A stretch of DNA of 64,000 nt, from NCBI GenBank assembly GCA_013368325.1, contig JAACJK010000013.1, forward strand, positions 124,001 through 188,000, read 5' to 3'. The translations under genes and the position numbers were made by a program. Position 1 is the stretch's first letter, and each line of letters opens with the position of its first letter. Source of the DNA: Ephemerocybe angulata. Taxonomy: Eukaryota; Basidiomycota; Agaricomycetes; Agaricales; Psathyrellaceae. Of this stretch, positions 41,847 to 53,855 are shown one piece after another. The notes under the pieces are model-generated. The model was not told where the DNA came from, searched no databases, and was given only the letters and a program-made list of their open reading frames with translations.

Positions 41847-44686
41847 ATGAGCGCAGACCAAGACCAAGCACCCGGGGTGATTGGCGTCGCCACGAGTGGT
41901 ATCCAGGACGTATCGGCCCTCCTTCCCCTCCTCGGCACGGAGCAATGCGAAAGGCTCGTCACCTCAGCACTTGAACGTGGTATACTCTACGCTGCAGCCA
42001 CTCCGATGTCGATCTTTGGTAGCCTTGGGATCGTCAAAGCGGGATTCGTTGTCCTCCTGACCAGCATCGACGGACGACTTTTCCCTGGGCCCACCCTCAT
42101 GCAGAACTCGGGGTTTACACCAGCGGGCATTGGCAAGCTCCTGGCCCGTGTTGCAGGAAGCGATCGACACCTGTACGTTGCGGAGGATAAACTCAGGAGC
42201 ATTTTGGGGAGGAAGAAGATACGGTCCGTGAAGATCAACCTGTTGTCCAGGGACCTCCTGCGTTGGAACTTCAAATTGATTGCGTGGACGGCCTTCCTCG
42301 GTGCCTTTGGTCTTACACCTTACATCTATCTTATCGTCCATTTTCTTCCCAGCAAACCATTCAGGACGACATGGCTTTACCCCATACTTCGAATCGCGGG
42401 CTGTAACCTTGTCACCGTCTCCATCCAGCTCATATTCCAACTTCGTGTACTGGAGGAGACGTACTGCAGGATTCGCTTCATCGCATATGATAATCACTTC
42501 AAGGGCCTCGGGATATCGTTGCCCGAGTTCTGGGATTCGAACGAAAGGTCGAAAACCGTGCTCAGTCAATTTCGATCCTGGTTGATACAAGGTGGGTTTC
42601 CCGCGGCCCAGATATCCAGGGAACTTCGGTTGGGCGGTCGTAACAAGCAGTTATTCTTGGAAAGCCTTGGTAGAATAACGTCCTTCTCTCTCCCTCCTTT
42701 TGACCCGGTCTCGAGGGACCCCCCCAGGAAGGCCGCGCCACCTGCTCCAGACCCATCTACGGGACAAGCCTCACTCAAGCCCGATTTAAGCGAAGTTGAG
42801 AAGGGCTCTGCAGGAAAGCAACCGGTGGCCAGCACCAGGCTCCCAATGTCCCTTCGGTCCTCTCCACTCAATCCAGAGCTGTACCTCACCACTTCCCTAC
42901 TCTGGATCATCCAAGCACAACTCCTGTTCGGCCTAGGCCTCGCCATTGTTGGCTACATCGGGTGCTTCAGCGTTGTCCAAGCCGCCCCCCCTTCGAATTC
43001 GAAGGGGCCACTTGTCTGGATCGCGCTCGAAGCGGTGCTAGCAATTGCAAGGACATTGCTCTGGGCATTGAACCCAACCTGGGATGACCCCAAGTCGCCG
43101 ATGGCGTTGAAGAAGTACCGGGCTCGCGTGCCTAGTGCCACGGGTGACCGGGGTGACCGGGATGACACGAAGTGCTCGTACGGGATTGGGTGGACACTAG
43201 ATTCTGCAACGGCCGATGACATGCACGCTTTGATCATTGGGATTGACGTGCACAACACTCGGCATGTGGAAGATCTGAAAAGCTGTGTTAAAGATGCACA
43301 GAGTATGGTGAACTATCTGGAGGATACACTTTTAGTACCCCGCAGCCAGATTGTGACACTCTACAACTCCGAAGCCACAAAGGAGCGGATTATCACAGAA
43401 CTAGAGGGTTTGGTACATAAAGGGTCGGTGTCCCAAGATGCTCCGATCATTGTCTATATTGCAACACAAGGGGCCACCACGATAGCGAGCGATGAAATGT
43501 GGTTACCCGGTCGGGTCGTGAGAGATCAATACTTTGTATAGTAATATGTAAGCCCCTATTTTCACCTATCTTCGCAATTTGACCCTTGGTGATACAGGAA
43601 AGCATTAGAAAAGGGTTGAATGCATCTATAGAGTCTATTCATACCGTATGAGCGCGTCTGAAGAATAAATCCGCCCTAGAAGGACAGCAATACCCCCGCT
43701 AGTGGGCACAGACCGAAATCTCAATGCATCGGTCGATTGCTGAGGTCTGGAAAGTCGTGGACCTCCCGAACTCGGGATACATGCATGATCCTACTCACAG
43801 ACCAAAATTATACCACCGTCCCAACGAAAAGGCGAGATATAGTCACTGAGAGCACCTTTCAAAAGCCTGGCGTCCAGAAAAGGAGCGGTTTCCCACGGAC
43901 CCGACCGGGTGGGTTGGATTCATCATTCGCTATCGTGGTGGCCCCTTGTTGCAACACATAGCTTTGAAGTGGAACTTAAAGGCGTTGACTTGAAGACAGC
44001 TGGCGCTGAGTTGAAGACAATGCTTGTCCCTTATCACACCCAAGACGTCGAGCCTGATTCAGAGAGGCCCACCAGCACGAGGGTGGTCGTTCAATCTCGG
44101 AAGGAGCAAAAATGGAGAAGTTTGGAGAATACCTCTCTGTCTTACAACGAGCTATCTGACCTCCTTGGTCGTATCTCAAAGGAGAAAACAGACAATATCG
44201 TGCGTCGTGCTTAAAATTTATAGAATTTGGGACTCAAAAAATTTGGCAGACGCTCATCCTCGACTCCTGCTATGGTGATGCAATGGGCCTGAATGAAGAG
44301 CCTCAATATGGTCATCCACCTCGCCATGACCAGAATTTGTCTCCATCGGCTTCGGCTCAAGATATCAACAATGTACCCCCGGGCCTTACATCCCGAGGTA
44401 TGGCCCCAGCGCCTACACGACAACGACAGGGTGGGTCCATTCAAGACACTCTCTTGAATTCATGATGATGGGCTTATGTATAACCACAACAGACATCATG
44501 CTCGGACATTCATCCCACATTCTTCTAACAGGGACCAATAGGTCGAAGCAAGCATTTGAGAGCTCCGAGGGCGGCATATTCACAGAGGCTCTACTTGCAG
44601 CCTTGGAAGATTCCGAGGGGCTCAAAACAATGACATACAAGAAGCTTGTTGGCAAGATCAATTCAAGTTCGAAGATGCAAAGGTGA
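41847..44686 (+). pseudogene. Membrane-anchored caspase-like (C14) protein, copy 1, broken by a MITE
   Basis: Reading 41847-43466 then 43957-44199, 44250-44430 and 44493-44686 gives 745 aa once the MITE at 43467-43948 and one target duplication are skipped. The N-terminal 430 residues hold about five hydrophobic segments (LYAAATPMSIFGSLGIVKAG, LIAWTAFLGAFGLTPYIYLI, LLWIIQAQLLFGLGLAIVGY). The caspase-like domain begins DMHALIIGIDVHNTRHVEDL. The catalytic His is the first codon after the insertion (THSFEV). The catalytic Cys is in LILDSCYGDAMG. In the present sequence the frame reads THS as TQG and ends 25 codons later, so the protein loses both catalytic residues. The rest has no other lesions, so disruption is recent. 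The intact paralogue is at 55736-58037. Confidence 0.85.
43467..43948. mobile_element. 482-bp hAT-like MITE inserted in the caspase-like gene
   Basis: The termini are CAAGGGGCCACCACGATAGC and its reverse complement, matching over 22 bases before small differences. The 8-bp duplication TTGCAACA is present at 43459-43466 and 43949-43956. An 8-bp duplication with CA-starting inverted repeats is the hAT pattern. No coding capacity is seen. Removal restores the caspase-like frame exactly. Confidence 0.87.
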
Positions 44687-46382
44687 AGTGCATTGGGATA
44701 TGCCTGGCCATGCGGGATACTGACACTCTGTCAAGTTGCCAACAATGTGCACTGTGTACGAAGGTTTTTCGGAATCAACTGCTGTTCAACGGCCTGTTCT
44801 CGAGAAGGCTGAATGCAGACAGCTCAGCCCCAGTGATCACAGTTGAATACTCCGATATATAATCGAATGACCCACTGAACGATTGTCCAGCAGGCGTACA
44901 CACATCCCTAATCAAAACTCATTCTGCCCTCTGCACCTCCAGCTTCATTTTCTTCCCTGCCTTCGACAGACCGCACTCCTGTTGCTATTTATTTTAACCC
45001 GCCGTCTTACTGCATCGTTTCTCGCGTTCCAACAGTCTTTTTTTTTCATTATTTAACCTTAGGCACTCCTTTGAGCGAGGGTAATGTCAGGATTTCCACT
45101 ATGCCGACCTCTATTATCGACTGTCACTAGTTCACTCGTACCTTTCACACTCGTACCTCTCACTGGCAGCCACTTATGTATGCTTCGCTCCTAGTATCTA
45201 GATACAAGTCTCCTGAGTTTCGACCTCTCTGTTTCTCCATTTATAGTTCGTTCATCCCTGGAGATCTATCAACCTCTTGTCGCAGAACGTTCCACTCTCG
45301 CCTCGCCTCAGCCAGGCTGTGGGTCCCAGTTCCTAGCCGCCTTTAGCTGAGAGAAAACCGGTCAACGACCGAGCACAGGCTCATCTGCAAGTACGCACTG
45401 GCATACACGTGTATATGTCACAACAATTGCATGCACTGGAGGCGCACGGCCCTTGAAAATTCGATGTACGGACCCCCTGAGCACCTAGGCCGTACAGCGG
45501 CCGGGAAGCTTGCAGTGGGTCACCGGAGCCTAGTTCTCGAAAAGAGCCCGATGTATGACGTCATCGCCCCAATCACACCCGGGCGCTTAACTCAGAAGCG
45601 CGCGCGCGCGCGCCGGCCAACCACACCTCCTCCCCACCGTAAAGCACCTGCAACCCTAACCCCCCTCACCCTCCCCCACCCACCACACTTCGGCTTGAAG
45701 TCACGTCCACAATCACTGATGAAGAAGCACGCGGCCTCCCAGAGCCGACGAACAAAGGGAACCCCATTCCCAGCACTCCCCGAAAGCCAAGCTAAAATTC
45801 CTTGTTTTCAATCTGGACGTTCCTTTAGGCCTGGGAGAAGAAGGCAGTTAGGTCTCAAAGAAACAAAAAGGAAAGGAAAGGGAAACGAAAAGGATACGAG
45901 AAAAATAAAGGAATAGGAATAGGAAGGAAGAAAACAAGGTAACCGTTGACATGCCCTCCCCATCCCCGAACGAACGAACGAACGAATGTATTGTAAAGTA
46001 CAACAACAAAGTCCAATCCTTAGGCTTAAACCTATGCATATGTCACCGTAGTCAGTAAGTAAGGTAGTAATACAGATATTGATACCAGCAATTATTGCCA
46101 GCTGGGGTAAGGTAGTAGCGTAGTGTAACAAGCAAGCGAGTGTGGTGATGGATACAGTACCAGCGCCCGGCGGAGAATACCAGCTCTTGCCGGGCTCTGC
46201 TGGACGAACGAGCGAACGAAAGAGCGACTATTGATACAGAGTGAGTGAGTGCGAGTGAGGGTATGAACAAAGGAAAAATGAAAAGAGTGGACGCCATCCT
46301 GAGCAGAGAATGTACTCAAGCAGGTCATCAACGCGAGCGAAAAAAAAGGCAAGGCGCCCTGGCCCACAAAGGTAGTGGCCAG
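44687..46382. other. Intergenic, low-complexity sequence
   Basis: This stretch lies between two convergent genes. It contains pyrimidine-rich segments (about 44920-45310), a (GC)n run at 45598-45613, an A/G-rich segment at about 45840-45930 and a gaac tetranucleotide run at 45969-45985. I see no coding gene. Part of it is the 3' untranslated region of the HMG-box gene. Confidence 0.5.
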
Positions 46383-48011
46383 CTAGTATTGCCCATACCC
46401 CGCCAACTCCTCATACCCAACCCCAACCCCATACTGCGCCACAGGCGCCTCCAGCCGAGGCATCTTCCCCTGATGCAGCGTATGATATGCCGGGGGTGCC
46501 TCCCCATAATACCCCGCATACCCGGTATTATCCTCCTGCAGCGCGGGAAGGGGAAGGCTCCCTGGGTAGACGGGCGTGACGGGCATGCTGCCGTTCGTGT
46601 TCGTGGAGGGCGAGCAGGGGAGCCAGTTGTTTGCGGAATGGGTGGTGGTGGTGGCGTTGTTGTCGTGAGGAGAGGAGTGAGGGGAAGAGGAGTGGTTACA
46701 CTCTGTGGGGGTGATGTAGGACGCGTCGAGGTGGAATTGGGGGAGTGGGTGCGAGGAGGGATACGCAGAGTCGGATGGGTGTGGGTGCGGGTGCGGGTCG
46801 AATCCGAAGGAGTGCATGGGCGGGTGGGTTTGCGCTTGCATACTCGGGTCGAAGGAGAAGAGGGTGAAGTCCTGTAACGCACAACATGCTTTAGTATGAA
46901 TGTTGATATGGTAGAAGAAATGGAGAGGACTTACGTAGGATGGATCGTGCTTCATTTGTTCAAAGGGGAAGTTGTTATCCAGGGGAGGCATCGCAAACAT
47001 CTGGTGCGGTTGTGAAGAGTGGAGCTGCTCCAGATCAAAGGAGGAAGCCAAAGAGGACGCCACGGAGAGCGCGGGGGACGCTCCTCGCAGGTGCGTATTC
47101 GTGATAAGCGTCGACCGACGCAACGAACCGCCTCGCGTCGAACTACTAGGCGAACTCGCACAGCGCAGCTTCCTCACCGGCGTCGCCTCCCTCTCCCTCT
47201 TGCGTTCCAAGTCCGGTATAGGCGCACTCGCCGGGCGCGACTCGCACTCGAACGAGCTCTCCGTGATAGGCTGCTCAAAGCGCGTAATGACCTCGGGCAC
47301 ATGGCTCTTATCAAACTCCCCAATCGCCTCGTCAAGCTCCTGCCCCTTAAGCCCCTTCACAAGAAGCTCCGCGATCTTCGCGCAGCGCACATGGTCCTTC
47401 GGCCCCACCTCCCTTACCTTGCGCTTGCCCCCGCCGGCCTTCAGGCGCCCGTGCAGCGGCTTGAACGCATACGCGGGGAACTTGGCTCTGTGCTCGGCCT
47501 CGGCCTGCTTGGCCTTGCGGTGCCACACCTGGCGCTCCTCCTCGGGGAGGTTCTGCCATGTGAGCCCGATGATCTTGGAGAGCGTGCTGTGGTTCGTCTC
47601 GACGCCTGTGGAGACGTGTCGGCTGCGGATGAAGGACGAGCGGAAGAGGATGAAGGCGTTTGGGGGGCGCGGGATGTGCGAGGCGGGCTTCTTGCGGCCG
47701 TGTGCCGTTGTCGGGGACTTGGTCGTGCTGGATGACTCTGAGGTGGAGGGGCCGTCGGCGGGGAAGAGGAGTGAGTCGGGGAGAGGGTCTGTTGAGGAGA
47801 AGGGTGGGGGAGGGTCGTTGTAGGTGCCTGGCGTCACGTTGGGCGCGAACGCGATGCTGCCCGAGGTGAAATTGGAGGGCCCGGGTTGAATGCCTGCATC
47901 TATAGTGCTAGCGTGTCAGCGGGTGGGTACTTAGATAGATAGTCTGGGGTGGCTCTCACCTTCACCGAGGGATGATGTGTGCCTCGACACTCGCGTGCGC
48001 TCAGCGGGCAT
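46383..48011 (-). CDS. HMG-box transcription factor (MATA-HMG type)
   Basis: Three exons (47960-48011, 46935-47899, 46383-46871) give 501 aa. The HMG box lies at about residues 92-160: HIPRPPNAFILFRSSFIRSR, then LSKIIGLTWQNLPEEERQVW and HRKAKQAEAEH. The RPPNAFILFR start is the fungal MATA-HMG subtype found in mating and sexual-development regulators; which process this one controls is not evident. Downstream come a basic segment (LKAGGGKRKVREVG) and a long Ser/Pro/His-rich tail typical of activation regions. The second intron (46872-46934) is 63 nt and open in frame, so its retention would add 21 residues (VSPLHFFYHINIHTK...). The short first exon was chosen because it joins in phase and supplies the first ATG. 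Confidence 0.85.
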
Positions 48012-50119
48012 GGCGGATTAGCGTGAAGGGGTACGGTACGGTAGAAGGGAGCGCTGACAGACGGTCTGTCTCCGAGGCCAGCCTGCGCATTCTTTATAAG
48101 TATCCAGACGCGACGACATATTTCTCCACAGCGACGACTCGCTTCAGAGGTGGCAGAACGCCGCAAACAACGATTTCCAATTGCAGGCGGGCCCAGATTA
48201 GATCGCCCGTGGCGGCGCCAAATGCGGAAACCTCAAGCGGCTCCGGTGCCGGGCGCGGAACCAAATTAGACAGTCCGGCAGTCGCTGCTTGTCCAACACC
48301 TTCAACACGAACTATTGAATGCGCTCTACAAGCAGAGCGCAACAGACAGACCGACGCACACAAGCTGCCACACCCCAACAAGGGCCTCCCGCTGCACAAG
48401 GGCGCCTTTCTCCTCCTACAGGCACAAGAATCGACCCCGCCCAAATAATAAATTCCAAATTCTCGTCCCCTCCGTCTGAATCTCCCACGTTCATTTACCG
48501 CAGACCCTAGCAGACCCTAGCGCGCATTTCGCCTGCCCCGCCCCACTGCCAGTGTTCGCCCTGGATACGATACGCCGCGGGCTCGTCAGCGAATCAGCGG
48601 CTCCGAACATGAATGGTCTTCGACGAATCGCTCTTAGCGCCCAAAACTAGTTCCGCTACCCACCTCTGAATCCGTCTGTCAAACTTTGACGACCCTGAAT
48701 TACTGGCTGGGCCGAGCGGCAAACGCCGCTCGTCCTTGCTCCCCTTCTCCTCTTCGATGAAGAGGACAAGGGGCCTCGAGGAGCAGGAGACGTGTGTTGA
48801 ACGCCTAATTGTCCTTGTGAATAGGCAGGCATGACGGTATGCTTCGCACGACGCGAGAGTCACACGGCGCGAAAGGGAAGGCCCCTTCCTGAACAAGGTG
48901 ATATCGATGCTGGTTAAGCGTGCCACTTACCACTGCTCGGCTGAGTGCATAGGACTTGGATACAAATCCAAGCAGGCTCCACCTCAGAGCTGTTTAAATC
49001 GCCCGTTTTTCTTCGCCTTTTCTTTGGGCGGGTGGAAAGCCCAGATTGGCCTTCCCTTTGATGATTAGAGGGTCCCTTCTTGGGTGTGATCAGAGTCGTG
49101 GATACTTAACTGCTGGGGCGATACAAGGGTTGTTAAAAAGACTGGCTGGTTCTTTAGTAATGGATCCTTATCCTGAGTTTAAGGTCGGTGCTTTACCCTG
49201 TCTCCATGTATTTCCAGTCTGAATACCCGACCCCCGCCGTCGGGGCTCCTGCCACCAGGGTCTTGAAAACGTGATGATACTTACACAAAGACATGAATAG
49301 GGTACCTCCAATGAGAACAAGAATTGGAGCTATACTTACACTCTGCATTCAAACTGACGTGCAGTATACCACCTTGCCCCGCAGAAGTCACTGCTAGCAC
49401 AACCACCACCCCGGCGCTTATTTTGTGGATCTATATACGTACTACTCATAATAACTCGGGCTGTGAATACAAACCTCAATTCGACTGAGTCCCACATTTT
49501 TCTCGGTGTACTCCCAACTATGGATTAGCTCAAATCAGCTCATCCTGAATACTGGAGGCGCTTGAAGCAGCGGGCGCGCAAGGCGTGGGAGACTGAAAAG
49601 CCGCCATCAGGACCGCCAGACTCTCACGGGCCCAGAGGCGGACCGCAGCAGTAAAATCGTATGTGGCTCTTTGAGAAGGGGTCTCCTTCTGCTGTCCTTC
49701 ATGGCGGGAGCAATATATTCTAACCGCCTTATCGATTAGAGAAGATTAGACGCTCGCCCGCATCCCTCAGTCAGGGCCAAGTCAACTTGCAGGCACAGTG
49801 GCAGACGTTATCAAGGGGGTGCCTTACGCTTGGACGTACATAATCCCCTTCATGGCATTCACTCACAGTTCCAGGCTTCCAGCCTCCACCAATAGAGTCA
49901 GAAATAGAAACAGAGCCCGCCGAGTCGCCGACGCTGAGCGCTGATGATAGCGAACGAGCGGGTACGTACGTTCGACGCGCTGATGACAGCCGACAGACAG
50001 CATCCTCGCAGCTGGTATACATAAAAGACATTCCGACGCGCCTCTTCCCGTCGTGGAGACCTTGTTTCTTCCCCTCCTCCCCTCACGTTCACGTTCACGC
50101 CCCTGACGCTAAGTTGCAC
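48012..50119. other. Long intergenic region, no supported gene
   Basis: It should contain the promoters of the HMG-box gene (left end) and of the secreted-protein gene (right end). Open frames on both strands are short and lack family features or convincing introns. A short tandem cagaccctag repeat lies at about 48502-48521. One copy of the recurrent tagcgccc motif is at 48635. Confidence 0.55.
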
Positions 50120-51303
50120 ATGATGATAATGACGAACCCCCTCCTGCTCCTCGTCTCGCTTATGATGAGCCTCCTCATGGCCACCTCCGTGTGCGCTGTG
50201 CCTACGCCTACTGTTTCTGTTTCGGCTAGGAGCGTGGGCCTTACGAATGCACAGCGCCTCGCGCGCGGTCTGACGCCCAACATTCCGAAACGGCTCTTCG
50301 ACCCGACCCGTACGCTGCCGACACGATAATACCATGAACCTGCCAACTAAATCTTGAATTTTTTGCTACGCTGTACAGGCGTCCGTCGGAATCCGCTCCC
50401 TTCCTCCCAGCCCAAGTACGCTAGCACTCTCCCGTCACCTTCTTGATAGAGACTCGAGTTACCGTCTGTGCCTCACAAACTAACCAACACCATGTAACAC
50501 CACAGCGTCGTAGGCAAGATCGCCATAAAGTCCGCCTCAAACAACGACCCCATCGGCTGGCTCGCCGTCAACCTGCGCGAACTCACACACGACCCGCAGA
50601 TCATCACGTTCAAGAATCCTTCTTCCGCGTCAGAGCTTTTGGAGCTCGACCTTGCCGTGCGTACCGTCTTTCCACTATGCACTATGTGGGACTCTGTGGG
50701 CTGAACCTCAGGTCTTGATGATGTCGATGACAGGATAATTCTGGAAGACATCTTGCGCTGCAGGTGGACGACGAGAACGCGCATATCGGGGTTGGACATA
50801 ACGCGTGCGTCTCCCCCACCTTTCCCCGCTCCTACATACTTGCACTCTCCACGGACTGTACAACTGACTGACTTATCTTGGTATAATCAGATACGCTACG
50901 GTAGCCTTCACCCACACCTCCAGTACGTCGTCCCAGTCCCTCCCCAACTCAGCGCCAGAACGCCATCACTAACTCCCTGATATTCGCAGCCGGCGCCGGC
51001 CAGCCCGTCTCCCCCGACAGCGACGCCAGCGGCCAATTCGTCGAGACCACCGTCTGGCGCGTCGACCCCGCCACCGGGCGCCTCACGGCGCAGTGGGTCA
51101 ACAAAGACGGGAGCGTCGCGCCGCTGTTCTTCGTTTTGGATACGTATAGGGGCGGGTCGAGGCTCTGGTTCTTCGGCGATAGGGATGCGTTTACTTGGAA
51201 TTCGGATTATCATGAGGTGGTGAGTTGGATTTGTTTTTGGGGTGGGTTCGGCCGGGGCTGATGGGGTTTTGTACTCTAGACTTATTGGATTGAGACTGCG
51301 TGA
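50120..51303 (+). CDS. Small secreted protein of a fungal family of unknown function
   Basis: Seven exons give 234 aa: 50120-50309, 50379-50415, 50506-50656, 50764-50804, 50891-50922, 50990-51219 and 51280-51303. Phases close throughout. The N-terminus has a strong signal peptide (NPLLLLVSLMMSLLMATS-VCA). A propeptide-like phrase GLTNAQRLARGLTP follows, which is common in Agaricomycete secreted proteins. The mature part has Asn/Gly/Ser-rich strands (IAIKSASNNDPIGWLAVNLR, HNAYATVAFTHTS, FVETTVWRVDPATGRLTAQW) and no clear catalytic motif. The ending DYHEVTYWIETA comes from an 8-codon last exon. Three nearby ATGs (50120, 50123, 50129) could start translation; all keep the signal peptide. Confidence 0.75.
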
Positions 51304-52558
51304 TCCTTTTCGATGGATGTGCGTGGCGGGTGGTTGGAGATTTGAATGGACAGTGGTGCTTGGTGCTGTAGAGATGTATGAGCTCTTTCTCTCGCGGACA
51401 TCTTAGACAATATCGAAGGAGTATACTCCAGTGTTTGAACCGGTACTCTTGGGCGCTTATCGAAGTATTGACCAAATATGACACCGAAAACCCGAGAACC
51501 TGGAGACGTATACGTACTAGATTGAGTAGGTCTATACTTGCTTCCATTGGGGACGCTCAAAATCTGGGCCTCATGTCATCAGTGAGTAGCTTGGAGGGTC
51601 ACTAGTCATGTTCCTTGCATGCAGGACTGCAGCCCATGCGTCCGCGCTTAGGGGTGGGCGCCTATCAATTGACCGACCTCCGCGGACAATATCACGCCGC
51701 TTTACAGCCTACAGGCACTTAGCGCCCGTGCCCCTTCTATCGGCCACGCCGGGGCAAGGTTTTCTGCGATGTTGTGCGTCCGGAAGGGAGGTATGAGCGG
51801 GATCATGGTAAGATGGGATGTAGAGCGTCTGAAGCGAAGGAAGCCTGCCTTTGAAGGTCATCGGAGAACGTCGAGTCACTAGGCCTGTGTCAGAAGTGAC
51901 TCTAGCATGGGCACCAACAGGGTATATAAGGACCACTTATGCGGCCTTATGCCATTGACAAGTCACACTACCGCGTTTGGTATATTTCACACCGGGTTCC
52001 CAACGCGAGTCTGCCACTTCAGGTAAGTTTTCCGCCTTGAGGTCGGGTTCCTTCCACTAGAGGAAACATTGCAGTGCTCGGTAACGCTTCACATAGAGTC
52101 ATTGAACAGCAATCCCATATAATCGCAATCCGGCATCCTTGTACCCATTCGTTTATTTGCCCTCAAAATTATCGTCGTTTCATCCCTTCCGTAGCATAGA
52201 CGGGCGTAGACGGCGAAGATGTGTCCCACAGCTTGGCAGCTGTGAGGACGATAAGATTAGAAGATAAGCGCCCAAAGATGATGATCAGTGCAAGTGATGA
52301 ACCAAACACATGAACAGCATGAGTCATGCGGTATTCCCTCAGTACAGGCACCGAAATAACGGTCCCTGGGCCCTGGCGGTGCACACCCAGCCATAACTCG
52401 ACGAGATATAAAAAGGTAGCGCCCGTGGCCTTTTCTTCTCTCCTCACTCCCCTTCATCTCCACTGACTCCACGGAAGCACTACACCCGCTCCCCTGCTCG
52501 TGTGCACCACGTTTCGAAGCACCGTCTCTCGTAACCCCACCTCGCTCCGATAGCAGTC
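51304..52558. other. Intergenic, promoter of the DUF6699 gene at the right
   Basis: No coding gene is supported. A tatataagg sequence at about 51922 resembles a promoter element but no gene follows it closely. The recurrent agcgccc motif occurs at 51721 and 52265. Confidence 0.5.
52407..52415 (+). promoter_or_regulatory. TATA-like box of the DUF6699 gene
   Basis: The sequence tataaaaag lies about 150 bases upstream of the ATG at 52559, in a stretch that becomes pyrimidine-rich toward the start codon. It is judged by sequence and position only. Confidence 0.4.
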
Positions 52559-53330
52559 ATGGCTTGGCCCGGTGCCTACCCCCAGCAGCAGTGGAACCAA
52601 CCAGCTTATCAGCAGTGGCCCAATAGTGCACCAGCATACGGCACAACAGGGTACGCAGGGCAGCCGACGGGCTACCCAGCGGCAGGCTGGAACGGTGCTG
52701 GCGTATACAGCGACGTCTACAGTGGACGACCACCAGGTACACTTCAACCCCACTCCCCCCAAACATGTCCACAGACCCAGCTGACCTCCCTCCCTCACCC
52801 ACCCTTCAGTCACAAGCAGCCGCTCATCCAAATACCCCGACCTCAACCCTATACTCGCCGCCGACACTACCCTTCTCCGTTTCGACATCAAAAAGCGGCC
52901 GCGCTCAGAGATCCTCGCCTCGACGTACTACACCTCGCGCTACGCCTCCGCCAAGACCGCGCCCACATACCACCTCCGGCTCATCTCCAAGGCCTTCCCG
53001 TGGGCCATCGACATCCACTCCGCCGCGAACGTCAACATCACCTGCGAGGCCATCTGGGACGCGCTCTGGGGCGGCCTCCAGGAGCCGATCGTCGACTCGG
53101 AGTGGGGGTTCTTGATCAAGGACAAGAAGCATCGCGAGGCGGTTGAGGCTGCTGTCAAGAAGCGCTTGGAGAGCGAGCCTACGGGGGATAAGCGCCCGAA
53201 GCGGATTGATTATTTGGGTGATGTGACGCTGTTTAAGGGGCTTGAGAGGGATGAGGAGTATGAGAAGCTGAGGCACCTCCCGCATAGTGCGGTCGTGCCG
53301 GATACGTGGCTGGTGAAGTTGACGTCGTGA
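52559..53330 (+). CDS. DUF6699-domain protein
   Basis: Two exons (52559-52736, 52810-53330) give 232 aa. The first 60 residues are Gln/Tyr/Gly/Pro-rich (WNQPAYQQWPNSAPAYGTTG) and probably disordered. The domain begins YPDLNPILAADTTLLRFDIK and continues with KAFPWAIDIHSAANVNITCE, AIWDALWGGLQEPI and YLGDVTLFKGLERDEEYEKL. The pattern of LNP-L, a strand ending in FD/WD, a PW-x-I strand, and V-T-x-x-x-I/V-W-x-x-L matches the fungal DUF6699 family as I know it. Its function is unknown. No signal peptide is seen. Confidence 0.75.
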
Positions 53331-53855
53331 TGGGCTGGTGACTTGTGTCTTTCAACTTTCCTTCTTTCCTTCTTTCCTGTCTCGTTTGGGCTTATATTCT
53401 TCACGATCTCCACTCCTTTTCATATCCTTTGATGACCTTGGACGATGAAAGATACCCCCCTTGTTGTAATAAGTACGAAGTAAAGCAAAAGTGGTTCACA
53501 ATTGAACATTCTGATCCTTGAAGTATCTCAATTACAGTTCCTTCTGGCTCTGATCGGCAGGAAGGGTATAGGTAGTAGAAGATGCAATATCCGACTCTCC
53601 AGGAGCCTTAGTAGGATAGATTTAATAACGTGTCAGGGGGAATAAAGGATGAATGGTGTAGTGTAGCAGAAATGGGAGCGATATCAATAAGTGAACAAGC
53701 TTATAATTAAAACGAAAGCGAATGATAGCGGACAACCAAGCGCCCATTGACAAGGAGCACTGAATTCTCGTCAGTCGCCGCACTGTTGACAAAATATGTC
53801 AATAATGTATAGTGCAAGAAACGCGTATGTCATACCTAGGCAATCCTAGCAGACG
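53331..53855. other. Intergenic, no supported gene
   Basis: This stretch lies between convergent genes and should hold both 3' ends. I see no coding frame of interest. Confidence 0.55.

Noticed and set aside
41964..42590. A 208-aa frame on the minus strand
   Set aside because: Antisense shadow of the caspase-like gene. The sense frame has conserved membrane segments and a paralogue.
45431..45916. A 161-aa plus-strand frame
   Set aside because: Low-complexity composition over a repeat-rich intergenic region; no conserved features.
47019..47735. Plus-strand frames of 238 and 283 aa across the HMG-box gene
   Set aside because: Antisense shadows. The minus strand carries a clear HMG box and splice sites.
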